Shown in pieces: positions 18,901 to 28,226 of a stretch of DNA of 64,000 bases. Source of the stretch: Bacillus subtilis subsp. subtilis (GTDB lineage: Bacteria > Pseudomonadota > Gammaproteobacteria > Xanthomonadales > Xanthomonadaceae); NCBI GenBank assembly GCA_021733645.1, contig JAHREJ010000015.1, positions 20,381 through 84,380 on the forward strand. The letters run 5' to 3'. Both the position numbers and the translations under genes were made by a program. Within the stretch, counting starts at the first letter, position 1; each line of letters begins with the position of its first letter. Under the pieces are notes generated by a model. The model was not told the origin of the DNA and searched no databases. It saw nothing but the letters and a program-made list of their open reading frames with translations.

Positions 18901-20208
18901 TCACCGGTCCACCTCGCCGAACACCAGATCGTAGGTGCCGATCATGGCCACCACGTCGGCGAGCATATGCCCGCGCACGATCGAGTCGATCGAGGACAGA
19001 TGGGCAAAGCCCGGCGCGCGCAGGTGCACGCGGAACGGCTTGTTGGCACCATCGGACATCAGGTAGCAGCCAAACTCGCCCTTCGGCGCTTCGACCGCAG
19101 CGTAGGTTTCGCCAGCCGGGACGCAGTAGCCTTCACTGAACAGCTTGAAGTGATGGATCAGCGCTTCCATGTCGTCCTTCATGTCTTCCCGGCTGGGCGG
19201 GGCGACCTTGAAGTTCTTGACCATGACCGGGCCGGGATTGGCCCGCAGCCACTGCACGCACTGCTTGATGATGCGGTTGGATTCGCGCATCTCGGCCACG
19301 CGGCACAGGTAACGATCGTAGCAATCGCCTTCCTTGCCCAGCGGGATGTCGAAATCAACGGTGTCGTACTTGGCGTAGGGCTGCTTCTTGCGCAGGTCCC
19401 AGGCAATACCGGAACCACGCAGCATCACCCCGGTCATGCCCCAGGCATGCGCCAGTTCGGGGGTGACCACGCCGATGCCGACGGTACGCTGCTTCCAGAT
19501 GCGGTTGTCGGTGAGCAGGGTTTCGTACTCGTCGACGCGCTTGGGGAACTCAGCGGTGAAGTTCTCGAGGAAATCGAGCAGCGAACCCTCGCGCGCGGCG
19601 TTGAGGTTCTTCAGGGCCTTGCCCTTGTGCCAGCGCGATTCGGTGTACTTGGGCATGCGGTCGGGCAGATCGCGGTAGACGCCGCCCGGACGGTAGTACG
19701 CCGCGTGCATGCGCGCGCCGGAGACCGCTTCATAGCAGTCCATCAGCTCTTCGCGTTCACGGAAGGCGTACAGCATGACCGCCATCGCACCCAGATCGAG
19801 CGCGTTGGACCCCAGCCACATCAGGTGATTCAGGATGCGGGTGATTTCATCGAACATGGTGCGGATGTACTGCGCACGCTCGGGCGCCTCGATCCCCATC
19901 AGGGTTTCGATCGCGCGCACGTAGGCGTGCTCGTTGCACATCATCGACACGTAATCCAGGCGATCCATGTAACCGATCGACTGGTTGAACGGCTTGGACT
20001 CGGCCAGCTTTTCGGTACCACGGTGCAGCAGGCCCACGTGGGGGTCGGCACGCATGATGGTTTCGCCGTCCATTTCCAGGATCAGGCGCAGCACACCGTG
20101 CGCAGCCGGATGCTGGGGACCGAAGTTCATCGTGTAGTTGCGGATTTCCTGGCGCAGTTCGGCCGGGTTGCTCGCAAAGGCCTGGCTGGCCTGGTGGAAT
20201 TCGCTCAC
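18901..20208 (-). CDS. nuoD: NADH-quinone oxidoreductase subunit D (49 kDa)
   Basis: 435 residues. The signature [21 protein letters not shown] lies near residue 30, and [14 protein letters not shown] follows. With NuoB and NuoH it forms the quinone-binding pocket. Start chosen at the ATG at 20208, overlapping the nuoC stop by 4 bp. NuoC and NuoD are separate genes here, unlike the NuoCD fusion of E. coli. Confidence 0.96.
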   Translation of the reverse strand: MSEFHQASQAFASNPAELRQEIRNYTMNFGPQHPAAHGVLRLILEMDGETIMRADPHVGLLHRGTEKLAESKPFNQSIGYMDRLDYVSMMCNEHAYVRAIETLMGIEAPERAQYIRTMFDEITRILNHLMWLGSNALDLGAMAVMLYAFREREELMDCYEAVSGARMHAAYYRPGGVYRDLPDRMPKYTESRWHKGKALKNLNAAREGSLLDFLENFTAEFPKRVDEYETLLTDNRIWKQRTVGIGVVTPELAHAWGMTGVMLRGSGIAWDLRKKQPYAKYDTVDFDIPLGKEGDCYDRYLCRVAEMRESNRIIKQCVQWLRANPGPVMVKNFKVAPPSREDMKDDMEALIHHFKLFSEGYCVPAGETYAAVEAPKGEFGCYLMSDGANKPFRVHLRAPGFAHLSSIDSIVRGHMLADVVAMIGTYDLVFGEVDR

Positions 20209-20957
20209 TTGCTTGCCTCCGACTGCGCGGATTCACCGGCAGCGGTCTGGAAACGGGCGTCGTCACGGATCACGCGCGGCACGCCGACACGCGGTTCGAC
20301 CGAGGTCACCGGCTCGTAGATCACGCGCTGCTTCTCTTCGTCGTAGCGCACTTCGACGTTGCCGATCAGCGGGAAATCCTTGCGGAACGGATGGCCGACG
20401 AAGCCGTAGTCGGTCAGGATCCGGCGCAGGTCCGGATGGCCTTCGAAGATCACACCGTACAGGTCGAATGCTTCGCGCTCGAACCAGTTCAGGCCCGGCC
20501 ACACGTTGGTCAGCGAGGCGACCACCGGCAGCTCCTCGTTCGGCGCAAAACAACGGATGCGCAGGGTGAGGTTGTGCTGGTAGGAGCGCAGCTGGGCGAC
20601 CACGGCGAAACGCTGCAGCGGAATCGGCTGGGGCTGGGCGCCATCGCTGGTTTCGCGGGTGGGGAATTCACCCCAGGCGAAACGACCGACGGACGTGCCC
20701 TCGACGCCACGGCTGAAACCCTGGGACGACACATCGGCCGTATCCCATTCGTCGCTGCCGTAACCGAGGTAATCCAGGCCGCACAGGTCAACGGCCTGCT
20801 CGAAACCGAATTCGTCGCGCAGCGCCACAGCGGTGGCATGCCAGTCAGCGGCGGGCACTTCCAGCGTCACTTCGCCGCGGGGTTCGACCACGAAGACCTG
20901 CGCACCAGCAAAACGTGCGGAAAGTCGGTCGATGAAGGAAGGTGCTTGCTCTGCCAT
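20205..20957 (-). CDS. nuoC: NADH-quinone oxidoreductase subunit C (30 kDa)
   Basis: 250 residues from the ATG at 20957 ([12 protein letters not shown]). The family signature ERE.FDLYGV(I)[11 protein letters not shown] is clear around residues 160-185, followed by a charged C-terminus ([15 protein letters not shown]). It is a peripheral-arm scaffold subunit beside NuoD. A longer upstream frame exists but shows no homology and overlaps nuoB. About 35 residues between 85 and 120 (the [12 protein letters not shown] and ETSDGAQP region) form a low-complexity insert often seen in Xanthomonadaceae. Confidence 0.93.
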   Translation of the reverse strand: MAEQAPSFIDRLSARFAGAQVFVVEPRGEVTLEVPAADWHATAVALRDEFGFEQAVDLCGLDYLGYGSDEWDTADVSSQGFSRGVEGTSVGRFAWGEFPTRETSDGAQPQPIPLQRFAVVAQLRSYQHNLTLRIRCFAPNEELPVVASLTNVWPGLNWFEREAFDLYGVIFEGHPDLRRILTDYGFVGHPFRKDFPLIGNVEVRYDEEKQRVIYEPVTSVEPRVGVPRVIRDDARFQTAAGESAQSEASK

Positions 20958-20989
20958 GGGGGCTTGGCGTGCTCTTGTCAGGAGGAATG

Positions 20990-21544
20990 TCAGCGGGCGA
21001 TGGTCTGCGTACGCCAGATCTTCTTCTGCAACTGCAGGATCCCGTACACCAGCGCTTCGGCGGTTGGCGGGCAACCGGGGACGTAGATGTCCACCGGCAC
21101 CACGCGGTCACAGCCACGGACCACTGCATAGGAGTAGTGGTAATAGCCGCCACCGTTGGCGCAGCTGCCCATGGAGATGACCCATTTCGGATCCGGCATC
21201 TGGTCGTAGACCTTGCGCAGCGCCGGGGCCATCTTGTTGACCAGGGTGCCGGCCACGATCATCACGTCGGACTGACGCGGCGACGGGCGGAACACCACAC
21301 CGTACCGGTCAAGATCCAGGCGCGCGGCGCCGGCATGCATCATTTCAACGGCGCAGCAGGCCAGACCGAAGGTCATCGGCCACATCGAGCCGGTGCGCGC
21401 CCAATTGAGCAGCGCATCCACGCTGGTGGTCAGGTAACCCTTCTCCAGCAGCGGGTTGTCGCCTTCGGGGCGCAGGATGTCGTCGACCCGCCCTTCCGGG
21501 ACCGGGTTGTTCATCAGGCCGTCGAGCGTCTGAATCACTCCCAT
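20990..21544 (-). CDS. nuoB: NADH-quinone oxidoreductase subunit B
   Basis: 184 residues from the ATG at 21544 ([13 protein letters not shown]). Cluster N2 ligands are visible in [18 protein letters not shown] and [12 protein letters not shown]2 is the last iron-sulfur centre before quinone. The start lies inside the nuoA 3' end (10-bp overlap). The frame is open further upstream but inside nuoA. Confidence 0.96.
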   Translation of the reverse strand: MGVIQTLDGLMNNPVPEGRVDDILRPEGDNPLLEKGYLTTSVDALLNWARTGSMWPMTFGLACCAVEMMHAGAARLDLDRYGVVFRPSPRQSDVMIVAGTLVNKMAPALRKVYDQMPDPKWVISMGSCANGGGYYHYSYAVVRGCDRVVPVDIYVPGCPPTAEALVYGILQLQKKIWRTQTIAR

Positions 21545-21891
21545 TCCAACGCTCCCTTCTTCCAGACGTAAATGAAACCAAGGAAAAGCATGCCTACGAA
21601 CAGGCCCATCGTGACAAGCGAACGTGCGCCCAGTTCCATGAAGACCTGGGTCCACGGCACGATGAAAATGATTTCCAAGTCAAATACGATGAACTGGATC
21701 GCGATCAGGTAGTAGCGCACATCGAACTTCATGCGCGCGTCCTCGAAAGCCTCGAAGCCGCATTCGTACGGCGAGAGCTTTTTCAGATCAGGACGTCGTG
21801 GACCGAGGAATCGGCCAACCAGCATCAGCGAAACGCCGATACCGGTGGCAACGATCAGAAACAGCAGAGACGGCAAATATTCGGCCAGCAC
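21535..21891 (-). CDS. nuoA: NADH-quinone oxidoreductase subunit A
   Basis: 118 residues from a GTG at 21891 ([11 protein letters not shown]). There are three membrane helices and the conserved loop [23 protein letters not shown]. An AGAGAGA purine run lies about 7 bp before the GTG; upstream ATG codons in this frame would add residues without homology. It is the first gene of the nuo run, about 110 bp after the tRNA-Leu gene, so it may share the tpiA-secG-tRNA transcript. Confidence 0.93.
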   Translation of the reverse strand: MLAEYLPSLLFLIVATGIGVSLMLVGRFLGPRRPDLKKLSPYECGFEAFEDARMKFDVRYYLIAIQFIVFDLEIIFIVPWTQVFMELGARSLVTMGLFVGMLFLGFIYVWKKGALEWE

Positions 21892-22004
21892 AGCGATTCT
21901 CTCTTGCCTCTGCCGCGACGCCTGCAGGCGTGTTGGCATGGGGGAGTGGACGGGTACCGCTACCTGGCGCCGTGCGCGCCAGACGAACCCGCTTACAAAC
22001 AAAA

Positions 22005-22089
22005 TGGTGCCCAAGAGGGGACTCGAACCCCTACGACCTAAGTCGCTACCACCTCAAGGTAGTGCGTCTACCAATTCCGCCACCTGGGC
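22005..22089 (-). tRNA. tRNA-Leu, anticodon GAG
   Basis: An 85-nt class II tRNA read from 22089 with encoded CCA. The acceptor GCCCAGG pairs with the 3' TTGGGC region. The anticodon stem is CTACC/GGTAG with loop TTGAGGT (anticodon GAG). The long variable arm and the T-loop GGTTCGAGTCC are present. It lies between secG and nuoA, an order common in Xanthomonadaceae. Confidence 0.96.
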
Positions 22090-22153
22090 TTACGTTTGCA
22101 CCGAGGGGTTTCCCTATCGGATTCCCTCAGTGCGCCGCATATTGTAACCGTCT

Positions 22154-22594
22154 TCAGCGAGCCTGGGAGCCTTCCGAGGGCTTTTCTTCACCAGATTTCG
22201 GCGTTTCCGCCTGAGCCGGCACAGTGGCCTGCGGAACCGACTGCTGCACAGCGGTTTCCGGGGCCTTGGGCACGACCGGCAGTTCGCCCGCCGGGGCGGC
22301 CGGGGTCGTTGCGACCGGGGCCGACATCAAACCGAGATCCTGCTGGGTGGCCGGGCGCGAGCCATGACTGGCGTACCAGGCCATGAACAGGCTGATGCCG
22401 AAGAACACCACGGCCAGCCACTTGGTCGACTTGGACAGGAAGTTGGACGCGCCACGCGCGCCGAACACCGTACCCGAGGCACCGGCGCCGAAACCCGAGC
22501 CTGCGGCAGCGCCGGAACCACGCTGCATCAGGATGAGCGCGATCATGGCAACGGCGACCAGCACGTAGACCACATTGAGGATCAACATCAGCAT
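22154..22594 (-). CDS. secG: Protein translocase subunit SecG
   Basis: 146 residues from the ATG at 22594 (MLMLILNVVYVL). Two membrane helices (about 1-22 and 50-70) flank the conserved cytoplasmic loop LMQRGSGAAAGSGFGAGASGT. SecG assists SecYE in protein export. An ATG 21 bp upstream is in frame, but GAGGAC sits correctly only for the start at 22594. The tail beyond about residue 80 is long and rich in Pro, Ala, Glu and Lys, beyond the minimal SecG. It lies about 55 bp after tpiA. Confidence 0.88.
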   Translation of the reverse strand: MLMLILNVVYVLVAVAMIALILMQRGSGAAAGSGFGAGASGTVFGARGASNFLSKSTKWLAVVFFGISLFMAWYASHGSRPATQQDLGLMSAPVATTPAAPAGELPVVPKAPETAVQQSVPQATVPAQAETPKSGEEKPSEGSQAR

Positions 22595-22649
22595 TTCGAA
22601 TCCGTCCTCGGACATGTCGTGCCGACGGTTGGGCCGGCATCGTTACTAA

Positions 22650-23405
22650 TTAGCGCCCGGCCGCCGCATCGGCGATGGCCAGGAAGTCCGCGGCCACCAG
22701 GGAGGCGCCGCCCACCAGCCCACCATCGACATCGGGCTGCGCGAACAGTTCCCCTGCGTTGTCGGGCTTCACGCTGCCGCCGTACAGGATCGGCAACGAA
22801 TCGGCGATTCTAGCATCCAGCTTGGCCACTTCGCCACGGATGAACGCATGAACCTGCTGGGCCTGCTCCTTGGAGGCGGTGCGGCCGGTGCCGATGGCCC
22901 AGACCGGTTCGTAGGCAACCACGGCATGCTGGAACCCCGCCGGGCCGACCAGGGCGAGCACCGGGGCCAACTGTGCGGCGATGACCGGCTCGGTCTGGCC
23001 GGCCTCCCGCTGCTCAAGGGTTTCACCCACGCACAGCACTGGAACCAGGCCGGCGTGCAGGGCGGCGGCGAACTTGCGGGCCACCAGCTCACTGCTTTCG
23101 TTGTGGTACTGGCGGCGCTCGGAGTGCCCGACCAGACCGTAACGGGCGCCGACCTCGGCCAGCATGGCCGCGGAGACTTCGCCGGTGTAGGCCCCCTTTT
23201 CATTGGAACTGACGTCCTGGGAGCCGAAAGCGATGGCGCGGCCTTCAAAGGCTTCGACCAGTTCACCCAGGTAGGGCAGCGGAGGCAGGATGACCACCTC
23301 GACACCGTCGACCGGGAGGCTGGCGACCAGGTCACTCACCAGGTCCGTGGCGAATTGGCGGCTGCCGTGCAGCTTCCAGTTACCGGCAACGATCTTGCGA
23401 CGCAT
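22650..23405 (-). CDS. tpiA: Triosephosphate isomerase
   Basis: 251 residues, the usual size. Catalytic residues are present: Lys11 in GNWK, His94 in GHSERR and Glu166 in AYEPVWAIGTG. The phosphate-binding loop YGGSVKPDN is near 210. It interconverts dihydroxyacetone phosphate and glyceraldehyde 3-phosphate in the cytoplasm. It is the first gene of the tpiA-secG-tRNA-Leu-nuo run; the repeat-rich spacer 23406-24032 lies upstream. Confidence 0.98.
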   Translation of the reverse strand: MRRKIVAGNWKLHGSRQFATDLVSDLVASLPVDGVEVVILPPLPYLGELVEAFEGRAIAFGSQDVSSNEKGAYTGEVSAAMLAEVGARYGLVGHSERRQYHNESSELVARKFAAALHAGLVPVLCVGETLEQREAGQTEPVIAAQLAPVLALVGPAGFQHAVVAYEPVWAIGTGRTASKEQAQQVHAFIRGEVAKLDARIADSLPILYGGSVKPDNAGELFAQPDVDGGLVGGASLVAADFLAIADAAAGR

Positions 23406-23537
23406 GCGGTGCTCCTTTGGGTATCAGTCGGCAATGATACCGGATGCAACGAAATGGCGCGGCTGCGAAAACGCTTACATTTCAACTGGATATTAGTTTT
23501 TTGCGAACGGCGGTGGTGGATCGCGTGCTATCGGGCC

Positions 23538-23644
23538 GGGCTGGCGTGGGTGGGTTGGCGGGACACGCCGCAAGTACGTCCGTGTAGGCTCGCGGGCGCC
23601 ATCCACGGCGCCCAACGGTCCCGCCAACCCACCCACACCAGCCC
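23538..23644 (+). repeat. Nested inverted repeat, element A2
   Basis: Outer arms 23538-23563 and 23619-23644 pair over 26 bp with one mismatch. Inner hairpin: GGGCGCC (23594-23600) with GGCGCCC (23607-23613). It shares the core GGGACACGCCGCAAGTACGT with A1 and A3, but the outer arms are different bases from A1 while staying complementary. It is followed by GACAGTTGGCC. Confidence 0.75.
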
Positions 23645-23682
23645 CCGACAGTTGGCCGGTTCGCATGGGAGGGCGGTGGAGC

Positions 23683-23703
23683 GTGCCGACCAACGGTCGG
23701 CAC
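23683..23703. repeat. Short palindromic hairpin
   Basis: GTGCCGACC AAC GGTCGGCAC: a perfect 9-bp stem with a 3-nt loop between elements A2 and B2. The stem is of the SMAG type, but no clear GTAG is present at its edge. Confidence 0.55.
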
Positions 23704-23722
23704 CCACCCATCACCCACCCCA

Positions 23723-23752
23723 TCACCCTCACCCTCACCCTCACCATCCGCA
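23723..23752. repeat. Hexanucleotide array TCACCC
   Basis: About five tandem TCACCC units, the last one changed, lie between A2 and B2. Preceding bases (ACCCACCCA) are also repetitive. No gene is associated. Confidence 0.6.
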
Positions 23753-23810
23753 GACCCAAAGCACCCCGCAGCAAGACCCTGCTTTCGGCTCCGGTCGCAG
23801 CAATCTGTGA

Positions 23811-23920
23811 GGTCGGGCGCTGCCATGCCCCGCCGGGACCTTAGGCAACATGGATGTTGCCTAAGAGCCCCCACGGACGGGTTCACGGCGTGTCCCGGCG
23901 GGGCATGGCAGCGCCCGACC
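23811..23920 (-). repeat. Nested inverted repeat, element B2 with perfect 29-bp arms
   Basis: Outer arms 23811-23839 and 23892-23920 are perfectly complementary over 29 bp. Inside, CTTAGGCAACAT (23840-23851) and ATGTTGCCTAAG (23854-23865) form a perfect 12-bp stem with loop GG. On the minus strand it shows the family landmarks GGGACACGCCG and GGTCCC. It faces A2 in a head-to-head pair. Confidence 0.8.
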
Positions 23921-23921
23921 T

Positions 23922-23978
23922 ACCGACAGCAACCGACAGCAACCGACCAGCCGGCCGTTGCCGTTGCCGTTGCCGTTG
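23922..23978. repeat. Decamer and hexamer direct repeats beside B2
   Basis: A 10-bp unit CCGACAGCAA is repeated twice, then starts a third copy (about 23923-23947). It is followed by four perfect CCGTTG hexamers (23955-23978). This is the right-hand tandem array of the second compound repeat locus. The remaining bases to the oxygenase stop at 24033 hold GCCGCC-rich hairpin sequence and an A-rich run that may act as a terminator. Confidence 0.65.
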
Positions 23979-24032
23979 AATTTGACGTAGCCGTTAAAAG
24001 AAGAAGGCCGCCTTCCGGCGGCCCTCCCAACA

Positions 24033-24968
24033 TCATTTCAGCTTGATCTCGCGCAGACGCTCTTCCAGGAAGCCATGCGCCGTGATCGGCTCCGGATAGC
24101 GACTGGGGTTTTCCGGCGTGATGCAGGTCGGCAGCACGTCGATCAGGAAATCCGGGTTGGGGTGCAGGAAGAACGGCACCGAATAGCGCGGCTGGCGCGC
24201 CTGCTCGCCCGGAGGATTGACCACCCGGTGGATCGTGGACGGGTATACGTGGTTGGTCAGGCGCTGCAGCATGTCGCCGATGTTGACCACGATGGTGTCC
24301 GCGTCGGAGGTGAACGGCACCCACTTGCCCTCGTGGGACTGGACCTCCAGCCCTGCCGCGCTCGCGCCTACCAACAACGTGATGAAGTTGATGTCGCCAT
24401 GCGCGCCGGCGCGCACGTTCGGGATGTTCTCGGCGGTGATCGGCGGGTAATGGATCGGTCGCAGGATCGAATTGCCGTGGTTGGTCTTGTCGGCGAAAAA
24501 GTCTTCCGGCAGGCCGATGTGAAGCGCCAGCGCCGACAGCACCCGCGAACCCAGCTGGTCCAGTGCCTGGTAGAGCCCGTAACCGCGCTCACGGAAGCCG
24601 GGCACCTCGCTCGGCCACAGGTTCGGGGCCATCACGTCACGGTACGGGGAGTCGTCCGGAATCTCCCGGCCGATATGCCAGAACTCCTTCAGATCGAAAT
24701 GCTGCGAGCCCTTGGCCGTCTCCACCCCGAAGGCGGTGTAGCCGCGCGCACCACCGCTGCCCGGCACGTGGTACTGGCGCTTGGTCTGCTCGGGCAGCGC
24801 GAAGAAGCCCTTGAACACCTCGTAGGCGGCGTCGATGTCGGCCTGCGGAATGCCGTGGTTGCGGATGCCTGCAAAACCCCATTCGCGGTATGCCGCGCCC
24901 AGCTCGGCGACGAAGGCATCGCGGTCACTGTCGAAACGGGTGATGTCAAGGGTCGGGATCTGGCTCAC
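24033..24968 (-). CDS. 2-oxoglutarate/Fe(II) oxygenase, isopenicillin N synthase family
   Basis: 311 residues from a GTG at 24968 (VSQIPTLDITRFD). The N-terminal domain has GFAGIRNHGI and the C-terminal jelly roll has the iron triad His190 and Asp192 (AHGDINFITLL) and His247 (IHRVV), with Arg261 and Ser263 (PRYS) for the cosubstrate. Members hydroxylate or oxidatively cyclise small molecules with dioxygen; the substrate here is unknown. Upstream in-frame residues lack homology, so the GTG is preferred. It is divergent from the sulfatase gene and ends beside the second compound repeat locus. Confidence 0.85.
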   Translation of the reverse strand: MSQIPTLDITRFDSDRDAFVAELGAAYREWGFAGIRNHGIPQADIDAAYEVFKGFFALPEQTKRQYHVPGSGGARGYTAFGVETAKGSQHFDLKEFWHIGREIPDDSPYRDVMAPNLWPSEVPGFRERGYGLYQALDQLGSRVLSALALHIGLPEDFFADKTNHGNSILRPIHYPPITAENIPNVRAGAHGDINFITLLVGASAAGLEVQSHEGKWVPFTSDADTIVVNIGDMLQRLTNHVYPSTIHRVVNPPGEQARQPRYSVPFFLHPNPDFLIDVLPTCITPENPSRYPEPITAHGFLEERLREIKLK

Positions 24969-25062
24969 AGCGGTACCTGGCTTGTTCGGATGGGTCGCAG
25001 GCCACGTCAGCGGCCCGGCTGAACATTGTGCCAGATCCGACCCCCGGCACTGCCGACACAAA

Positions 25063-25079
25063 GATACAAACCGATACAA
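25063..25079. promoter_or_regulatory. Direct repeat GATACAA x2 in a divergent spacer
   Basis: GATACAA at 25063-25069 and again at 25073-25079, 10 bp apart and so on the same DNA face, between the oxygenase and the sulfatase. The second copy overlaps a possible -10 box TACAAT (25075-25080). It could be a regulator site; no family is assigned. Confidence 0.3.
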
Positions 25080-25162
25080 TGCGCCCGCCCTGTCCTCAAT
25101 ACGGGGTTGCCGACGCAGCCGCCGCCACGTCCCCCTTCCCTCTGCGCCGCCGAACCCGCTCC

Positions 25163-27028
25163 ATGGACGCTTCCCTGCCCGCCAATGCCCCACCCCCGTC
25201 CACGCGCTGGCAGCGCCAGGCCTGGCTGAGCCTGTTCACCGCCCTCAACGCCGGGGCCGCGATCCTTATCGCGCTGGGCAACACCCCCCTTGGCGACAAT
25301 CCCGGCGGCACCCTCGGGCTTGCCTACCTGAGCATCGCCCTGCCCGGCCACTTCCTGGCGCTCGGCGCGCTGGTATCGCTGCTGCCGCTGCTGCTGGGCC
25401 TCTGGCTGCGCTCGCCGCGCGCCCTGCTGACCACGGCCATCGCCCTGCAGTCGCTGTGGCTGTGCCTGCTGCTGGTCGATGCCAAGGTGTTTGCGCTGTA
25501 CCGCTTCCACCTCAATGCCATGGTGCTCAACATGGTGTTCGGCGGCGCGCTGCAGGACCAGGTCGCACTGTCATGGCAGACCTGGCTGCAGGGCGTGGCC
25601 GTGCTGACCGCCGTGGTGGTGGCCGAACTGCTGCTGGCGTGGGCCTGCTGGCGGCTGGTCCCCGGCGCGGTGCGGCGCCGCCCGCTGTTGCTGGCCTGGG
25701 CCGCCGGCCTGGCCTTGATGACCTGCGGCCAGGTGGCCACCGCCTATTACGACGCCCGCGGCGACCGTGCGGTGACCAGCCAATGGGCCTACCTGCCGTG
25801 GGCGCAGCCGATCACCGCCAAGCGCCACATGCACCGGCTGGGCGTGCGCAGCCTGCCCCAGGCCAGCCTGCCCGACCCGCGTCACAGCCAGCTGCACTAC
25901 CCGCTGCACCCGTTGCGCTGCCAGAGCAACGTGCAGCCCAACGTGCTGGTGGTGGTGATGGAGTCACTGCGCCATGACGCGCTGGATGCCACCACCATGC
26001 CCAACACCTGGGCACTGGCCGGGCAGTCGGAGGTGTTCTCCCGCCACTACAGCAGCGGCAACGCCACCCGTTACGGCCTGTTCGGCCTGCTGTACGGCCT
26101 GCCCGGCGGTTACTGGGACAGCATGCTCAGCGAACAGCGCGGCTCGCCGTTGTTCGACGTGCTCCAGCAGCAGGGCTACGACCTGCACCTTTACGGCAGC
26201 GCGCCGCTGTACAGCCCCGAGTTCGACCGCACCGCCTTCGCCCAGGTGCGCGGGCAACTGCACACCGCGCCGTCGGAACTGCCGGTCGCCGCGCGCGACC
26301 GCCACATCATCGATGCGCTGCGCGCGGACATCGCCGGCGCGGGCAACCGCCATTGGTTCGGGTTTGCCTTCCTGGACAGCACCCACGCGCCCTATCACCT
26401 GCCCAGGGACTACCCGCCGCTGGCCACGCCGATGGCTGCCAGCATCGATTTCCTCGCGCTGGACGAGGACCACGTGCCGGTGCCCGAGCGCAACCGCTAC
26501 CGTACCGCCGTGCACTACGCCGATGGCCTGCTCGGCGAGCTGCTGCAGACCCTGCGCGACAGCGGCCAGGCCGACAACACCATCGTGCTGGTCACCGGCG
26601 ACCACGCCGAAGAATTCAACGACCTTGGCCTGAACTACTGGGGTCACAACGGCAACTTCTCCGACCACCAGGTCCGCGTGCCGTTCGTGCTGCATTGGCC
26701 TGGCCGCACACCGGCCCGCCACGGCGGCGGCAGCAGCCATGAAGACTGGGTGCCCACCCTGCTGCGCCACGGGCTGGGCTGCGAGAACCCGCTGGACGAC
26801 TTCAGCACCGGCCACGACCTGTTCGGACCGGCCCCCGCCGAACGTGCGCTGCTGGTGGAAAGCTGGTCGCAGCGCGGCATTCGTCATGGCGAGCGCACCT
26901 ATGTGTTCGACAAGTTCGGCAACGCCACCACGCTGGACCGCCACTACCGGCCGCTGGTCGACCAGCAACCCGACGCCGCCGCGGTGCGTGCGGCCTGGGA
27001 TGCACTTACCCGTTTCCGCCGGCAATGA
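25163..27028 (+). CDS. Inner-membrane sulfatase-fold protein, YejM/PbgA-like
   Basis: 621 residues from the ATG at 25163 (MDASLPANAPPPS). About five membrane helices fill residues 20-210, followed by a periplasmic sulfatase/alkaline-phosphatase fold: VLVVVMESLRHDALD near 265, STHAPYH near 410, GDHAEEFND near 480 and the characteristic WGHNGNFSDHQVRVPFVLHWPG. This resembles E. coli YejM (PbgA/LapC), which binds lipid A and controls LPS synthesis. It is also comparable to lipid-headgroup transferases; the nucleophile position has Ser rather than Thr or Cys. In-frame ATGs upstream are possible. It heads a run with a glycosyltransferase and a deacetylase. Confidence 0.8.
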   Translation: MDASLPANAPPPSTRWQRQAWLSLFTALNAGAAILIALGNTPLGDNPGGTLGLAYLSIALPGHFLALGALVSLLPLLLGLWLRSPRALLTTAIALQSLWLCLLLVDAKVFALYRFHLNAMVLNMVFGGALQDQVALSWQTWLQGVAVLTAVVVAELLLAWACWRLVPGAVRRRPLLLAWAAGLALMTCGQVATAYYDARGDRAVTSQWAYLPWAQPITAKRHMHRLGVRSLPQASLPDPRHSQLHYPLHPLRCQSNVQPNVLVVVMESLRHDALDATTMPNTWALAGQSEVFSRHYSSGNATRYGLFGLLYGLPGGYWDSMLSEQRGSPLFDVLQQQGYDLHLYGSAPLYSPEFDRTAFAQVRGQLHTAPSELPVAARDRHIIDALRADIAGAGNRHWFGFAFLDSTHAPYHLPRDYPPLATPMAASIDFLALDEDHVPVPERNRYRTAVHYADGLLGELLQTLRDSGQADNTIVLVTGDHAEEFNDLGLNYWGHNGNFSDHQVRVPFVLHWPGRTPARHGGGSSHEDWVPTLLRHGLGCENPLDDFSTGHDLFGPAPAERALLVESWSQRGIRHGERTYVFDKFGNATTLDRHYRPLVDQQPDAAAVRAAWDALTRFRRQ

Positions 27029-27059
27029 CCCGGCTGCCTCCCGCATGGAACGTTCATCG

Positions 27060-28226
27060 ATGAACACTGCGTCCAACCGCACGCCCCTGAAGATCCTGCA
27101 CACCGAGGCCGCCAAGGGCATGGGCGGCCAGGAGATCTACATCTATCGCCACATGCTGGCCATGCGCGACCGTGGCCATGATGTGTCGCTGCTGTGCCAG
27201 CCGGGCGCACGGCTGGGTGCGCTTGCGCGCGATGCCGGCTTCACCGTGTACGAGCTGAAGATGGGCGGCCTGCTGCGCCTGCTGCGTGGAATCTGGTGGG
27301 TGCAGCGGTTGGTGCGCCGCCACGGTTTCGACGTGGTCAACACCACCAGCCGCCGCGACAGTCTGATTGCCGCCGCCGGCGCGCGGCTGGGGCGCACGCC
27401 GCTGGTGGTGCGCTCGCGCCACCTGATGAGTCCAGTCAACTCGCTGCTGACCTATACCGGCCTGCCACACCGGGTGGTGACGGTGAGCAGCTTCGTCAAG
27501 CAGCTGCTGGTGGCACGCGGCGTGGACGACCGCCATGTAGGCATCGTGCCGCCGATCGCGGTGCCGCCGCAGTGGTCGCAGATCGACTGCGATGATCCCT
27601 GGCAATGCGTGCAGGACACCCGCGCCGAAGTACGCCGCGAACTGGGCTTTGATGACGACCAGATCGTGGTCGGCTGCGTGGCGGTACTGCGCGAACCCAA
27701 GGGTCACGTCGACCTGCTGCGCGCGATCGCGCCGCTGTGCCGCCAGCACCCCAACCTGCAGCTGGTGATCGCCGGCGATGGGCAGCCGGTGATGGACAAG
27801 CTGATCGCGCTGCGCCGCGAACTGGGCGTGGAGACGCAGGTGCACCTGTTGGGTTACCGACCGGGCGCCTGCCGGCTGATGGCCGGGTTCGACATCTTCG
27901 CCCTGGCCACCCACAAGGAGGCCGCCGGCACGGTATTCCTGGAGGCCGCCCACGTGGGCGTGCCGATCGTGGCCACGCGCGTGGGCGGGGTGCCGGAAAT
28001 GGTGCTGGAAGGCAGCAATGCTATGCTCGTTGCACTGGGCGACCAGGCCGCCCTTACCGAGGCATTGCAGGCCCTGGTCGAGCATCCCGCGCAGCGCCAG
28101 CGCATGGGCCGCGCCGGATGGGAATGGATGCGCAGCGCGCAGCGCTTCACCCCGTCGGGGCATACCGAAGCGACCGAACACTACTACCACCAGTGGTTGA
28201 AGGAACTGGGCCATGGCCAACGCTAG
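27060..28226 (+). CDS. Glycosyltransferase, family 4 (GT-B fold)
   Basis: 388 residues from the ATG at 27060 (MNTASNRTPLKILH). The N-terminal Rossmann half has GMGGQEIYIYRHMLAMRDRGHDV. The C-terminal half starts near 185 (VVGCVAVLREPKGHVDLLRA) and carries the nucleotide-sugar site EAAHVGVPIVATRVGGVPEMV near 315, with the donor-contacting Glu pattern. It probably transfers a sugar to an envelope lipid or polysaccharide; donor and acceptor are unknown. It lies 31 bp after the sulfatase gene and overlaps the deacetylase by 14 bp. Confidence 0.87.
   Translation: MNTASNRTPLKILHTEAAKGMGGQEIYIYRHMLAMRDRGHDVSLLCQPGARLGALARDAGFTVYELKMGGLLRLLRGIWWVQRLVRRHGFDVVNTTSRRDSLIAAAGARLGRTPLVVRSRHLMSPVNSLLTYTGLPHRVVTVSSFVKQLLVARGVDDRHVGIVPPIAVPPQWSQIDCDDPWQCVQDTRAEVRRELGFDDDQIVVGCVAVLREPKGHVDLLRAIAPLCRQHPNLQLVIAGDGQPVMDKLIALRRELGVETQVHLLGYRPGACRLMAGFDIFALATHKEAAGTVFLEAAHVGVPIVATRVGGVPEMVLEGSNAMLVALGDQAALTEALQALVEHPAQRQRMGRAGWEWMRSAQRFTPSGHTEATEHYYHQWLKELGHGQR

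Noticed and set aside
22592..22615. Longer secG starting at the ATG at 22615
   Set aside because: The Shine-Dalgarno GAGGAC fits only the start at 22594, where the first membrane helix normally begins.
23723..23978. CRISPR-like array
   Set aside because: Units are 6 or 10 bp, contiguous and without spacers; no cas genes nearby.
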